Part shown: positions 17,712 to 26,277 of the stretch, piece by piece | How the letters are laid out: every line of letters starts with the position of its first letter | Numbering within the stretch: the first letter of the stretch is position 1 | Source: Rhodanobacter sp. | GTDB lineage: Bacteria > Pseudomonadota > Gammaproteobacteria > Xanthomonadales > Rhodanobacteraceae | Length of the DNA stretch: 64,000 bases | Assembly (NCBI GenBank): GCA_004298045.1 | Contig: SCRM01000019.1 | Span: 62,001 to 126,000, forward strand | Direction of reading: 5' to 3' | Notes under the pieces: generated by a model | Told to the model about the DNA's origin: nothing | The model's input: only the letters and a program-made list of their open reading frames with translations | The model's database searches: none | Position numbers and translations under genes: made by a program

Positions 17712-18535
17712 GGCGAACCCTCGGGAAAGCCCAACGCCTGCGCGTAATCGCCGGCTGGATACTGGAACGGCACGGGACCGTCGGCCTCGCCGCCGAAGAA
17801 TTGCCGCGTCCACGGCGAGCCGTCGTGGGCGATGCCCTGCGGATCGCCTTGCGCCACGATCTTGCCGTTGGCGATGAGGCAGATGCGGTCGGCGACGCGC
17901 TGGATCGCGGACAGCTCGTGCGCTACCAGCACGCTGGTGATGCCGAGCGTCTGGTTCAACGTGCGGATGACCTTGAGCACCTGGTTCAGCGCGATCGGAT
18001 CGAGTCCCACGAACGGCTCGTCGTACAGGATGAGCATCGGGTCGAACACGATCGCGCGCGCCAGCGCGATGCGCCGCGCCATGCCACCGGACAGCTCGCT
18101 GGGCATCAGCCCGGCGGCGCCGCGCAGGCCGACCGCCTGCAGCTTGGTCAGCACCACGTTGCGGATCAGCACCTCCGGCAATTGCGTGTGCCGGCGCAGC
18201 GGGAACGCCACGTTCTCGAACACGTCGAAATCGGTCAGCAGGGCCGAGTTCTGGAACAGGTAACCGACCTTTTCGCGCAGCGCGTACAACGCCTCGCGCG
18301 ACATGTCCGGCACGTTCTCGCCGTTCACCTCGATGCTCCCGGCATCACCGCGCATCTGCCCGGTGATGTGCTTGAGCAAGGTGGTCTTGCCGGTGCCGCT
18401 CGGGCCCATGATGGCGGTGATCTTGCCGCGCTGGATGTCGAGATCGAGCGCATCGAACACCTTCTTGCGGCCCAGCACCGTGGTCAGGCCGCGGATGCGG
18501 ATCAGCACGTCGTCAATGGGTGCGGACGGGTTCAT
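17708..18535 (-). CDS. mlaF: MlaF ATP-binding subunit of the Mla ABC transporter
   Basis: The 275-residue ATPase that powers phospholipid transport. It has Walker A GPSGTGKTTLLKHI near residue 45, the Q-loop in YLFQNSALLTD, signature LSGGMARRIALARAI, Walker B LILYDEPF and the H-loop in LVAHELSA. The C-terminal extension (FFGGEADGPVPFQYPAGDY) resembles the MlaF tail that reaches over the partner subunit. First gene of mlaFEDCB; gmk lies upstream on the same strand at 69 bases. Confidence 0.95.
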   Translation of the reverse strand: MNPSAPIDDVLIRIRGLTTVLGRKKVFDALDLDIQRGKITAIMGPSGTGKTTLLKHITGQMRGDAGSIEVNGENVPDMSREALYALREKVGYLFQNSALLTDFDVFENVAFPLRRHTQLPEVLIRNVVLTKLQAVGLRGAAGLMPSELSGGMARRIALARAIVFDPMLILYDEPFVGLDPIALNQVLKVIRTLNQTLGITSVLVAHELSAIQRVADRICLIANGKIVAQGDPQGIAHDGSPWTRQFFGGEADGPVPFQYPAGDYAQALGFPEGSP

Positions 18536-18604
18536 GAATCGCCTACGTTAGCGGAGCACGCAACGGGCGCCAAGTCGGTGCGGAGCCGCACCGCGGCGCC
18601 GGGT

Positions 18605-19225
18605 TCAAGCCAGCAGCTCCGCGATCAATGCGGCATGCCGCTGACACTGTATCGCGCTGCGCAGGCGCACTGCATCCACCACCACCTGCAACGCGTCGAG
18701 CGCGTCATCGAGCTTGTCGTTGACGATGATGAAATCGAACTCGTGCGCATGGGCAATTTCCCCGCGCGAATTCGCCAGCCGACGTTCGATCACCGCTTCG
18801 CTGTCCGAGGCGCGCCCGCGCAGGCGGCGCTCCAGCTCGGCGCGCGACGGCGGCAGGATGAACACGCTGACGCAACCGGGCTGCTGCGCGCGTACCTGCG
18901 CCGCGCCCTGCCAGTCGATCTCCAGCAGCACGTCGCGGCCCTGCGCAAGGTTGGCGGCGACCTTGGCCCGCGAGGTGCCATACAGGTTGCCGTGCACTTC
19001 CGCGTGTTCGAGGAACAACCCTGCTGCGATGTCGCGCTCGAACGCGGCGCGGTCGACGAAGTAATACTGCTCGGCGTCGCGGTCGCCCGGCCGCGGCGGC
19101 CGCGTGGTGTGCGAGATCGACAGCGTCATCCCTGGCTCGCGCTTGAGCAGCGCGTTGACCAGCGTCGATTTGCCAGCGCCGGAAGGCGCGGCCACCACGA
19201 ACAACGTACCCGGCTCAACGCCCAT
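18605..19225 (-). CDS. gmk: Guanylate kinase
   Basis: Phosphorylates GMP to GDP with ATP; it also influences ppGpp-related nucleotide pools. The 206 residues match the family. Walker A is APSGAGKSTL, and the GMP-binding region has SISHTTRPPRPGDRDAEQYYFV and FLEHAEVHGNLYGTS. YicC lies immediately upstream, as in many proteobacteria, while rpoZ-spoT is displaced by the mla operon. Confidence 0.96.
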   Translation of the reverse strand: MGVEPGTLFVVAAPSGAGKSTLVNALLKREPGMTLSISHTTRPPRPGDRDAEQYYFVDRAAFERDIAAGLFLEHAEVHGNLYGTSRAKVAANLAQGRDVLLEIDWQGAAQVRAQQPGCVSVFILPPSRAELERRLRGRASDSEAVIERRLANSRGEIAHAHEFDFIIVNDKLDDALDALQVVVDAVRLRSAIQCQRHAALIAELLA

Positions 19226-19249
19226 GTGCAGATACCTTCCGCCGTGCGT

Positions 19250-20107
19250 TCATTCGACGTTCTGCACCTGTTCGCGCATCTGCTCGATCAGCACCTTGAG
19301 CTCGACCGCGGCGTTGGTGGTGCGGGCATCCACCGATTTGGAGCCCAGCGTGTTCGCCTCGCGGTTGAACTCCTGCATGAGGAAATCCAGCCGGCGACCG
19401 ACCGGCTCGTCGAGGCCCAGCACGCGGCGGGTTTCGGCGACATGGGTGCTGAGCCGATCCAGCTCCTCGTCGACATCGGCGCGGGTCACCTGCAGCACCA
19501 GCTCCTGTTCCAGCCGGCCGGGGTCGGTGCCCTGCCTGAACTCGCCGAGTCTGGCTTCAAGCCGCGCGCGCAGCGCGGCGTTGATCTGCGGCATCCACTC
19601 GCGCACTTGGGCAACGGCTTTTTCGATGGCGGCGAGGCGGTCACGCAGGATCTGGGCGAGCTTGGCGCCTTCGCGCTCGCGGGTGGCGACGAGCGCGTCC
19701 AACGCCTGGTCCACCACCGCCATCAACGCTGCCTGTTGCGCTTCCGGGTCGACCGCCGAACGACGCAGCACGCCGGGGTAACGCAGCAGCTCGGTGAACT
19801 CCACGCGCAGGCTGGGAAAGTGCGCGTCGATTTCGCGCGCCAACTTGGCCGCCTTCGCCAGAAACGCCTCGTCGACCTCCAGCGGCGCATCGGCAGCGTC
19901 GGCGCGGCGAACCGTGACGTCCACCTTGCCGCGCGCAAGCCGGGCGCCGATGCGTTCGCGCAGCGGCGATTCCAGCGCGCGCAGTTCGTCGGGCAGGCGC
20001 GGCGAGATTTCCAGATACCGGTGATTGACGGTGCGCAGCTCGCAGCCGAGTACCCCGGCGGGGCCGCTGGTTTCGGCGGAGGCAAAGGCGGTCATGCTGC
20101 GGATCAT
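19250..20107 (-). CDS. yicC: YicC/YloC-family endoribonuclease
   Basis: A 285-residue protein of the YicC family, members of which are endoribonucleases involved in RNA turnover. The start [10 protein letters not shown] and the following [26 protein letters not shown] are characteristic, as is the C-terminal [23 protein letters not shown]. It stands 24 bases upstream of gmk and is divergent from rph, the same neighbourhood as in Pseudomonas. Confidence 0.93.
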   Translation of the reverse strand: MIRSMTAFASAETSGPAGVLGCELRTVNHRYLEISPRLPDELRALESPLRERIGARLARGKVDVTVRRADAADAPLEVDEAFLAKAAKLAREIDAHFPSLRVEFTELLRYPGVLRRSAVDPEAQQAALMAVVDQALDALVATREREGAKLAQILRDRLAAIEKAVAQVREWMPQINAALRARLEARLGEFRQGTDPGRLEQELVLQVTRADVDEELDRLSTHVAETRRVLGLDEPVGRRLDFLMQEFNREANTLGSKSVDARTTNAAVELKVLIEQMREQVQNVE

Positions 20108-20175
20108 CGCGTAACCAGACAGGCAGGAAAGACCGCAATGGTAAACTTTTGCTCCCCACGTTGCCGAAGCACTCC

Positions 20176-20922
20176 ATGACCGACTTCACCCGCCCGAGCG
20201 GCCGCGCCAGCGACCAGCTGCGTACCGTCACGATCCAGCGTCACTACACGCGCCACGCCGAAGGTTCGGTGCTGGTGAGCTTCGGCGACACCCGCGTGCT
20301 GTGCACCGCCAGCATCGAGGAACGCGTGCCGCAGTGGTTGCGCGGCAAGGGCGAAGGCTGGGTGACCGCGGAATACGGCATGCTGCCGCGCGCCACCAAC
20401 ACGCGCATGCCGCGCGAAGCCGCGCGCGGCGGCCAGGGCGGGCGCACGATGGAGATCCAGCGCCTGATCGGCCGCAGCCTGCGCGCCTGCGTCAACCGCG
20501 CCGCGCTCGGCGAGCGCGTGATCACGCTCGACTGCGACGTGATCCAGGCCGACGGCGGCACGCGCACTGCGGCGATCACCGGCGGCTACGTCGCGCTGGT
20601 CGATGCGGTGAACACGCTGATGCAGCGCGAAGCCCTCAAGCGCAACCCGATCGTCGGCGCGATCGCCGCGATCTCGGTCGGCATCTACCGCGGCCACCCG
20701 GTGCTCGACCTCGATTACGCCGAAGACTCCAACTGCGACACCGACATGAACGTGGTGATGAACGACGGCGGCGGCTTCGTCGAGATCCAGGGCACGGCCG
20801 AGGGCCACGCGTTCCGCCGCGAGGAAATGGACCAACTGCTGGCGCTGGCCAACAAGGGCATCACCGAGTTGGTGACTGCGCAGCGTGCCGCACTTGAGAG
20901 CCAAGGCCAGGACAGGCGATGA
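20176..20922 (+). CDS. rph: Ribonuclease PH
   Basis: Phosphorolytic 3'-5' exoribonuclease that trims tRNA 3' ends. The start at 20176 gives the canonical N-terminus [16 protein letters not shown] and 248 residues. Core motifs include [30 protein letters not shown], and the phosphate/metal region [19 protein letters not shown] -10-like TAAACT lies about 30 bases upstream. It overlaps rdgB by ATGA, and is divergent from yicC. Confidence 0.96.
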   Translation: MTDFTRPSGRASDQLRTVTIQRHYTRHAEGSVLVSFGDTRVLCTASIEERVPQWLRGKGEGWVTAEYGMLPRATNTRMPREAARGGQGGRTMEIQRLIGRSLRACVNRAALGERVITLDCDVIQADGGTRTAAITGGYVALVDAVNTLMQREALKRNPIVGAIAAISVGIYRGHPVLDLDYAEDSNCDTDMNVVMNDGGGFVEIQGTAEGHAFRREEMDQLLALANKGITELVTAQRAALESQGQDRR

Positions 20923-21506
20923 CGCAAGTGGTGCTGGCCAGCAGCAACCCCGGCAAACTGGCGGAGTTTCGCGCGCTGCTGGCCGACAGCGGTTTCGAGC
21001 TTGTGCCGCAGCACGAGCTGGGCGTGGATGACGCCGCCGAGACCGGCGTGACATTCGTCGAAAACGCCTTGCTCAAGGCGCGCCACGCGGCACGTGCCAC
21101 CGGCCTGCCGGCGCTGGCCGACGACTCCGGCCTGTGCGTGGCCGCGCTGCACGGCGCGCCCGGTCTGTACTCCGCGCGCTACGCCGGTCGGCATGGCGAC
21201 AACGCCGCGAACAACATCAAGTTGCTGCAGCAAATGCAGGGCGTGCCGGAGGCGCAGCGCGGTGCGTTTTTCATCTGCGTACTGGTGCTGCTGCAGCACG
21301 CCGAAGACCCGGCGCCGATCATCGTCGAAGGCCGCTGGCACGGCCGCGTGCTGGACGCGCCGCGTGGCGCGCACGGCTTCGGCTACGACCCGTTGTTCCT
21401 GCCGGATGGCCAAACCGTGTCGTCGGCCGAACTCGCCGCCGAGGTGAAAAACCACCTGAGCCACCGCGGACAGGCACTGCGGCGACTGCGCGAGCAGCTG
21501 GGTTGA
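20919..21506 (+). CDS. rdgB: XTP/dITP pyrophosphatase (RdgB/HAM1)
   Basis: Hydrolyses dITP, dXTP and ITP to keep deaminated purines out of DNA and RNA. The 195 residues show [10 protein letters not shown] at the N-terminus, [37 protein letters not shown] and [12 protein letters not shown]. Its ATG overlaps the rph stop by four bases, so the two genes form an operon. Confidence 0.95.
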   Translation: MTQVVLASSNPGKLAEFRALLADSGFELVPQHELGVDDAAETGVTFVENALLKARHAARATGLPALADDSGLCVAALHGAPGLYSARYAGRHGDNAANNIKLLQQMQGVPEAQRGAFFICVLVLLQHAEDPAPIIVEGRWHGRVLDAPRGAHGFGYDPLFLPDGQTVSSAELAAEVKNHLSHRGQALRRLREQLG

Positions 21507-21513
21507 TTTTCGG

Positions 21514-21939
21514 TCAGCGCCGGTAGCTTGCGGCGGCTTCCTGCACGCGCTGTGGGCGCAAGTGGTCACGCAACCACGCGGCAAACGCATCGACCGAAAG
21601 GCTGCCGTCGACCAGCGCGAGAAAAGTCTGGTACTTGTCTTCGACCGTGGCGGCCAGCTGCCCGCCGTTCAGCGCCATGAAGGTTCGGCACACCACGTAA
21701 GCCGTGCGCTTGTTGCCATCCACGGACGGATGATTGCGCGCCAACCCGTGGGCCAACGCGGCGGCGAGATCCGCCAGATCCGGTTCCGGCTCGGCGTACG
21801 CCTGCAACTGCTGCGGTCGTGCCAGCGCCGACGCCAGCAAGCCCTCGTCGCGCACGCCGTCGGCGCCGCCATGTTCGGCCAACTGCCGGTCGTGGATGGC
21901 CAGCGCCAGTTCGCGATCGATCCAGACAATGGCGTGCAT
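21514..21939 (-). CDS. Doc/Fic-type death-on-curing toxin
   Basis: A 141-residue single-domain Fic protein of the death-on-curing type, whose best-known member phosphorylates elongation factor Tu. The catalytic motif is HPSVDGNKR at residues 70-78: the His, the acidic Asp, Gly-Asn, and the Arg are kept, but the hydrophobic residue normally in the third position (HxF) is Ser here. The N-terminal half carries ELALAIHDRQLAEHGG and GLLASALARPQ, typical of the family. It starts 3 bases after the stop of an AbrB-type gene, a classic antitoxin-toxin order. Whether the Ser weakens activity is unknown. Confidence 0.85.
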   Translation of the reverse strand: MHAIVWIDRELALAIHDRQLAEHGGADGVRDEGLLASALARPQQLQAYAEPEPDLADLAAALAHGLARNHPSVDGNKRTAYVVCRTFMALNGGQLAATVEDKYQTFLALVDGSLSVDAFAAWLRDHLRPQRVQEAAASYRR

Positions 21940-21942
21940 GGG

Positions 21943-22173
21943 TCAGCTCGCAGCCAATTGCCGGAGCACGTCGCGATCTTCGCGCATGATCGCCTCCGCC
22001 ACCTCCATCTGCGCCGCAAACACCGGGTCGTAGGCGGCGAGCTTGATGCCGTCCGGCAGTTCGGTGACGTAGAGCGTGTCGCCCTTTTCCACCCGCAGGC
22101 GCGCCAGAAGCTCGCGCGGCAGCACCACGCCTGCCGAGTTGCCGATGGCGGTGATCTTGAGCTTGGTGTTCAT
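21943..22173 (-). CDS. AbrB/MazE-type antitoxin
   Basis: A 76-residue swapped-hairpin DNA-binding protein: MNTKLKITAIGNSAGVVLPRE is the standard N-terminus, followed by ARLRVEKGDTLYVTE and a short acidic C-terminal tail suited to binding a toxin. GAGGG lies 6 bases before the ATG. It directly precedes the Doc-type gene and probably represses the shared promoter, where a tandem ACGTTAT repeat lies. Confidence 0.87.
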   Translation of the reverse strand: MNTKLKITAIGNSAGVVLPRELLARLRVEKGDTLYVTELPDGIKLAAYDPVFAAQMEVAEAIMREDRDVLRQLAAS

Positions 22174-22188
22174 CGCGTACCCTCGCTG

Positions 22189-22207
22189 ACGTTATAACCA
22201 ACGTTAT
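22189..22207. promoter_or_regulatory. Tandem ACGTTAT repeat between antitoxin and hemW
   Basis: ACGTTAT occurs at 22189-22195 and again at 22201-22207, a 12-base spacing, within the 63-base divergent gap. Read leftward it includes a -10-like TATAAC for the antitoxin; read rightward it covers the -35 region of hemW. It is a natural candidate operator for the AbrB-type antitoxin (inference). Confidence 0.5.
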
Positions 22208-22224
22208 TACGAAAGGCAGCCGAT

Positions 22225-22230
22225 TACAAT
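22225..22230 (+). promoter_or_regulatory. hemW: -10 element of hemW, very close to the ATG
   Basis: TACAAT (5/6 of consensus) ends 6 bases before the hemW ATG, and no Shine-Dalgarno lies between. Transcription would start at or next to the ATG, giving a leaderless message. The -35 region overlaps the second ACGTTAT repeat. Confidence 0.45.
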
Positions 22231-22236
22231 TCGCCC

Positions 22237-23403
22237 ATGCCGCTTTCCAACCTTCCCCTGTCGCTCTACGTGCACATGCCGTGGTGCGTGAAGAAGTGCC
22301 CGTACTGCGATTTCAACTCGCACGGCCTGGGCGCCAAGCCGCCGCCGTACGCGGAGTACATTGACGTGCTGCTGGCCGACCTCGACGCCGACCTCGCCGA
22401 TTTCGGCGCGACGGCCCACGGGCGCGACATCGTCAGCGTGTTTTTCGGCGGCGGCACGCCGAGCCTGTTCGCCCCCGATCTGATCGCAAGGTTTCTCGAC
22501 GGTGCGCAGCAACGCCTGCGCTTCGCCGATGACTGCGAGGTCACGTTGGAAACCAATCCCGGCACGGTCGAACACGGGCGGTTCGACGGTTATCTCGCCG
22601 CCGGCGTCAATCGCATCTCGGTCGGCATCCAGAGTTTCGACAACGACAAGTTGCGCCGGCTCGGCCGCATCCACTCGGCCGGCGAGGCGGAAACCGCGGT
22701 GAAACTCGCGCAGGACGCCGGCTACACCAACATCAATGTCGATCTGATGTACGCGTTGCCAACCCAAGCCCTGGAAGGCGCGCTGGCCGACATCGAACGC
22801 GCGGTGGCGCTCGGCCCCACGCATATCTCGCACTACCAGCTCACGATCGAGCCAAACACCGTGTTTGCGGCCTACCCGCCGCCGCTGCCCGACGACGACC
22901 ACGCGTGGGCCATGCAGGAAGCCTGTCAAGCGCGGCTGGCGACCGCCGGTTATCACCAATACGAGATTTCCGCCTACGCGCGCCCGGACCGACAATGCCG
23001 GCACAACCGCAATTACTGGCAATTCGGCGATTACCTCGGCATCGGCGCTGGCGCGCACGTCAAGATCAGCGACCCCGCAGCCGGCCATGTCCGCCGGCGC
23101 TGGAAAGCACGCAGCCCGCGTGCGTACGTCGAAGCGGCGGGCAGCCCGGCGCGCATTGGTGGCGAGGGCGTGGTCGCCCAAAACGAGTTGCCGTTCGAAT
23201 ACATGCTCAACGCGCTGCGTCTGATCGACGGCGTGCCCATGGATGATTTCTCTGCGCGTACCGGCCTGCCGGCGGACGCCATCGCCGCACCCTTGGCGCG
23301 GGCCCGGCAGCGCGGCTGGCTGACCGCCGAAAACGGACGATTGCACACCACGGCGCTCGGGCAGCGTTTTCTCAACGACGTGATCGAGCTGTTCATGGCG
23401 TGA
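22237..23403 (+). CDS. hemW: Radical SAM heme chaperone HemW
   Basis: HemW (formerly called oxygen-independent coproporphyrinogen oxidase-like) binds heme and an iron-sulphur cluster and delivers heme to respiratory proteins. The 388 residues include the radical-SAM cysteines C17, C21 and C24 (WCVKKCPYC), GGGTPSLF, and the heme-binding HNRNYW in CRHNRNYWQFGDYLGIGAGAH, which separates HemW from HemN. The gene adjoins rdgB in many proteobacteria; here a toxin-antitoxin pair lies between. Confidence 0.95.
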   Translation: MPLSNLPLSLYVHMPWCVKKCPYCDFNSHGLGAKPPPYAEYIDVLLADLDADLADFGATAHGRDIVSVFFGGGTPSLFAPDLIARFLDGAQQRLRFADDCEVTLETNPGTVEHGRFDGYLAAGVNRISVGIQSFDNDKLRRLGRIHSAGEAETAVKLAQDAGYTNINVDLMYALPTQALEGALADIERAVALGPTHISHYQLTIEPNTVFAAYPPPLPDDDHAWAMQEACQARLATAGYHQYEISAYARPDRQCRHNRNYWQFGDYLGIGAGAHVKISDPAAGHVRRRWKARSPRAYVEAAGSPARIGGEGVVAQNELPFEYMLNALRLIDGVPMDDFSARTGLPADAIAAPLARARQRGWLTAENGRLHTTALGQRFLNDVIELFMA

Positions 23404-23416
23404 GCGCAACTACCCG

Positions 23417-23445
23417 TTGGCGCGCCGAATAAAGCCGCCTAAACT
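23417..23445 (+). promoter_or_regulatory. Promoter-like pair upstream of the DUF1631 gene
   Basis: TTGGCG (23417-23422) and TAAACT (23440-23445) are 17 bases apart, each 4/6 of consensus, ending 28 bases before the DUF1631 ATG. The same CCTAAACT form of -10 is found before the 6S RNA. Confidence 0.4.
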
Positions 23446-23473
23446 CGGTGGCGAAGTTCTGTGGGGATGCGTC

Positions 23474-25903
23474 ATGGACGCCGAGCATCAATATCGGGGG
23501 ACCAGCACTTCTGCGGTGGTCGGCGCACGGCGTTGGCCTGCGCGCACGCAACAATTGCTCGGCACGGTGGCACCGCTGTGCGCGCAATGGCTGGAGCCGG
23601 CCCTGCGGCGCTGCCTTGAGCGTTTCGACGAAGAGCTCTACCAGCGCGCCGAACGCTCGCACGGCCATCAGGATCAGCAGCAGTGCTTCGACACCCGCGC
23701 CCTGCTGAAACAGCAGCGCGCGGCTTTCATGAAAGCCTTTGCCGATGCCGTGCGCGGCGATTTCCTGCATCTGGGCAAACCGGCCGAAACTGCCGAAGAG
23801 TCGCTCGAAAACCAGCCGCTGCGCCTGCTCGAACGCGGCGAACAGGAACTTGCCGCCACCCTGTCCAAGCTCGCCGCGCGCGGCGAAGCGCGGCACCGCG
23901 CACTACTGGCGCAGCTGGCGTACCGCTACGCAGTGCTGGTTGCCATGCCACCGTTGGAAGGTGCCGCACTGCCGGTCGGCCCGGACAGCCTCGCCGCCGC
24001 CCTGCGCGCCGCGATGGGCACGGTCGAGCTGCCGCAAACTCATCGCCTGATGCTGATACAAACCTTCGAGAAGGCCGTGCTCGGGGAAATCGGCACGCTC
24101 TACGAGCGCATCAACGACACCTTGAGCGGCGCGGGTCTGTTGCCGCAGCTGCGGCCGTATGCCAGCGTTCGCGTCACCAGCGGCGGGCACGCAACGGCGT
24201 GGGGTGGTTCGGGGCAAGCACCGGGTGAGGACGCTCTCGGCGAAGAAGCCATGCCGGCTGCGGCCACCGAAGGGCCAGCGTTCGGCGGCGTTACCAGCCC
24301 GGCTGGCGCCGCCGCCCCCATCTCGGTAATGGAGAATCTGCGCGAACTGCTGGCCGAACGCCGCCTGGGCGTGGGCACCGGCGGCGGTGGGCAAAGCGCC
24401 ACCACGGACGAGCTGCAATCCGCCCTCGGGGCGTTGCAAGAACACCTCGCACAGGTCACCGGCCAGGCCAGTCGCGAGCTGCGCAGCGCACAGCGCCTGC
24501 GCGACGAGCTGCTGTTGCAGCTCAACGCCAACAAACCGGCCGACGCGGCGCCGACCCGGCTCAGCCCCGAGCAGGACAACACGGTCGAGCTGATGGCCAT
24601 GCTGTTCGAGCAGCTCGGCCAGCACATGCAGCACGGCCCGCACGCCCAATCGGTGCTGAGCGGCCTGCAGTTGCCCATGCTGCGGCTTGCCGTCAGCGAC
24701 CACGAATTTCTCGAACAGCGCGAACACCCCGGCCGGCAACTGCTCAACGCCGTGGCGGAAGCCGCCAACGACTGGCTGGACGGTCCGGACGGCGATACCG
24801 ATCGCCAGCTCACCGATCGCCTGCAGCAACTGGTGCAACGGGCGCAAAAAGAGCCGCCGACCGCCGGGCTGTATACCAGCCTGCTGGCCGACATCGAACA
24901 CCAGCTCACGGCACTGAACCGCCGCGTGCAAGCCGCCGAGCGCCGCCACGTCGAAGCCATGCAGGGCCGCGAACGGCTGGATCAGGCCCGTCAGCGCGCC
25001 AGGGAGCTGCTGGCCGAGCGCTTCACGGACAACCCGCCACGCGGCCTGCTGCGCGCCCTGCTCGACCGCGCCTGGTCCGACGTGCTTTCGCTCACGCTGC
25101 TGCAACACGGCGAGGACGGCGAAGCCTTCCAGCAGCGCCTGCACGTCACCGATCAATTGCTGGGCCGCGAAGCGGTCACCGACGCAGCGTGGCTGCGCCG
25201 CGAAGTGCAGGCCGGCTTGCAGCAGATCGGCATGGACAGCGAAGAGGCCAGCCAGGTGGCGCAACGGCTGGTTGGCGACGAAGCCGGAGCCGCGCCCGCC
25301 GCGGCAAACGCCGCGCCGGCGGCACCGCGCCCGGCGCCAACTCCCACAACACCAGCCGTGCCGCCGGCCGCCGCCATGGCGACCCGCCAGGTCGATCCGC
25401 CAGCAACCAGCACAAAGACGCCTGCCCGTGCGCCGGTCACGCCGCCCGCGCCAGCAGCCGCACGCGCCCCTGCCGCAGCCGCTCCCAGTTCCACCGACCT
25501 GGCCATGCGCCTCAAGCAGCGCAAACGCCTGGGCGAATCGGCGGCATCGGCGCCTGACGACGACAGCGAGCGCCCGCTCGGCCCCCAGGAGGCCCGCGTG
25601 TACAACCGCCTGCGCCAGTTGCCATTCGGCACCTGGTTCGAGTTCCACGACGACCAGACTGGTGAAGCGGTACAGCGCAAGCTCGCCTGGTTCTCGTCGG
25701 TCACCGGCAACAGCCTGTTCGTCACCCGCCGCGGCGGGCGCGGCGAAGAAATGAACCTGCGCGAGCTGGCCCGCGGCATCGTCTACGGTCAGGTGCGTGA
25801 GGTGCCGGGGCGGCGCGAAGGCCTGCTCGACCGCGCGTGGCATTCGCTGGCCGGCAGCCTGCGCCAGGGTGAAGAGCGACGCACCACCGGAGTGCGCCCG
25901 TGA
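23474..25903 (+). CDS. DUF1631 family protein
   Basis: An 809-residue cytoplasmic protein of unknown function that I assign to DUF1631. The start at 23474 (MDAEHQYRG) has GGGGAT 6 bases upstream. The long N-terminal and central part is largely helical and Glu/Arg/Leu-rich, a Pro/Ala-rich low-complexity linker spans about 615-690, and the last 110 residues form a compact domain (LRQLPFGTWFEFHDDQTGEAVQRKLAWFS, then LFVTRRGGR). That C-terminal segment looks like a small beta-barrel resembling atypical PilZ domains but lacks an RxxxR motif. A true PilZ gene overlaps its stop by GTGA, so the two are probably made together and may act in c-di-GMP signalling (inference). Confidence 0.82.
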   Translation: MDAEHQYRGTSTSAVVGARRWPARTQQLLGTVAPLCAQWLEPALRRCLERFDEELYQRAERSHGHQDQQQCFDTRALLKQQRAAFMKAFADAVRGDFLHLGKPAETAEESLENQPLRLLERGEQELAATLSKLAARGEARHRALLAQLAYRYAVLVAMPPLEGAALPVGPDSLAAALRAAMGTVELPQTHRLMLIQTFEKAVLGEIGTLYERINDTLSGAGLLPQLRPYASVRVTSGGHATAWGGSGQAPGEDALGEEAMPAAATEGPAFGGVTSPAGAAAPISVMENLRELLAERRLGVGTGGGGQSATTDELQSALGALQEHLAQVTGQASRELRSAQRLRDELLLQLNANKPADAAPTRLSPEQDNTVELMAMLFEQLGQHMQHGPHAQSVLSGLQLPMLRLAVSDHEFLEQREHPGRQLLNAVAEAANDWLDGPDGDTDRQLTDRLQQLVQRAQKEPPTAGLYTSLLADIEHQLTALNRRVQAAERRHVEAMQGRERLDQARQRARELLAERFTDNPPRGLLRALLDRAWSDVLSLTLLQHGEDGEAFQQRLHVTDQLLGREAVTDAAWLRREVQAGLQQIGMDSEEASQVAQRLVGDEAGAAPAAANAAPAAPRPAPTPTTPAVPPAAAMATRQVDPPATSTKTPARAPVTPPAPAAARAPAAAAPSSTDLAMRLKQRKRLGESAASAPDDDSERPLGPQEARVYNRLRQLPFGTWFEFHDDQTGEAVQRKLAWFSSVTGNSLFVTRRGGRGEEMNLRELARGIVYGQVREVPGRREGLLDRAWHSLAGSLRQGEERRTTGVRP

Positions 25904-26229
25904 GCCCGCACGAGCAGCGCCGCACCCCACGCCGGCCGGTCGCCGCCGGCGTGGTTGCCACCGATGTCATCAGTGAGCGGCCGCTGGGCCACCTGTGCAA
26001 CCTGTCCACCGGCGGCATGCTGCTGATCGGCAAGCACGAACCGCGCAGCGAGGCGATCCATCAGGTGCGCGTGACCCTGCCCGGCGAGCGCCACCCGATC
26101 GAGCTGGGCGTGCAGGAGCAGTGGCACGATGCGGCGGCCACGCCGGGCCAGTTCTGGGCGGGCTACCGCATTATCGCCATCACCAAGGAACACGAAAAGC
26201 TGCTGGAAACCTGGCTCCGCATGGCCTGA
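25900..26229 (+). CDS. PilZ-domain c-di-GMP-binding protein
   Basis: A 109-residue single PilZ domain. Both halves of the c-di-GMP-binding signature are present: RRTPR near the N-terminus (RxxxR) and NLSTGGM ([D/N]xSxxG). The start is GTG, overlapping the DUF1631 stop as GTGA. PilZ proteins act as c-di-GMP effectors on motility, polysaccharide export or regulators; the target here is unknown. An alternative use by the overlapping partner protein is plausible. Confidence 0.9.
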   Translation: MSPHEQRRTPRRPVAAGVVATDVISERPLGHLCNLSTGGMLLIGKHEPRSEAIHQVRVTLPGERHPIELGVQEQWHDAAATPGQFWAGYRIIAITKEHEKLLETWLRMA

Positions 26230-26277
26230 ACCGACGCGGCGCTAGACTGGCCGATCCCATCGGTCAGGCTATTTTTG

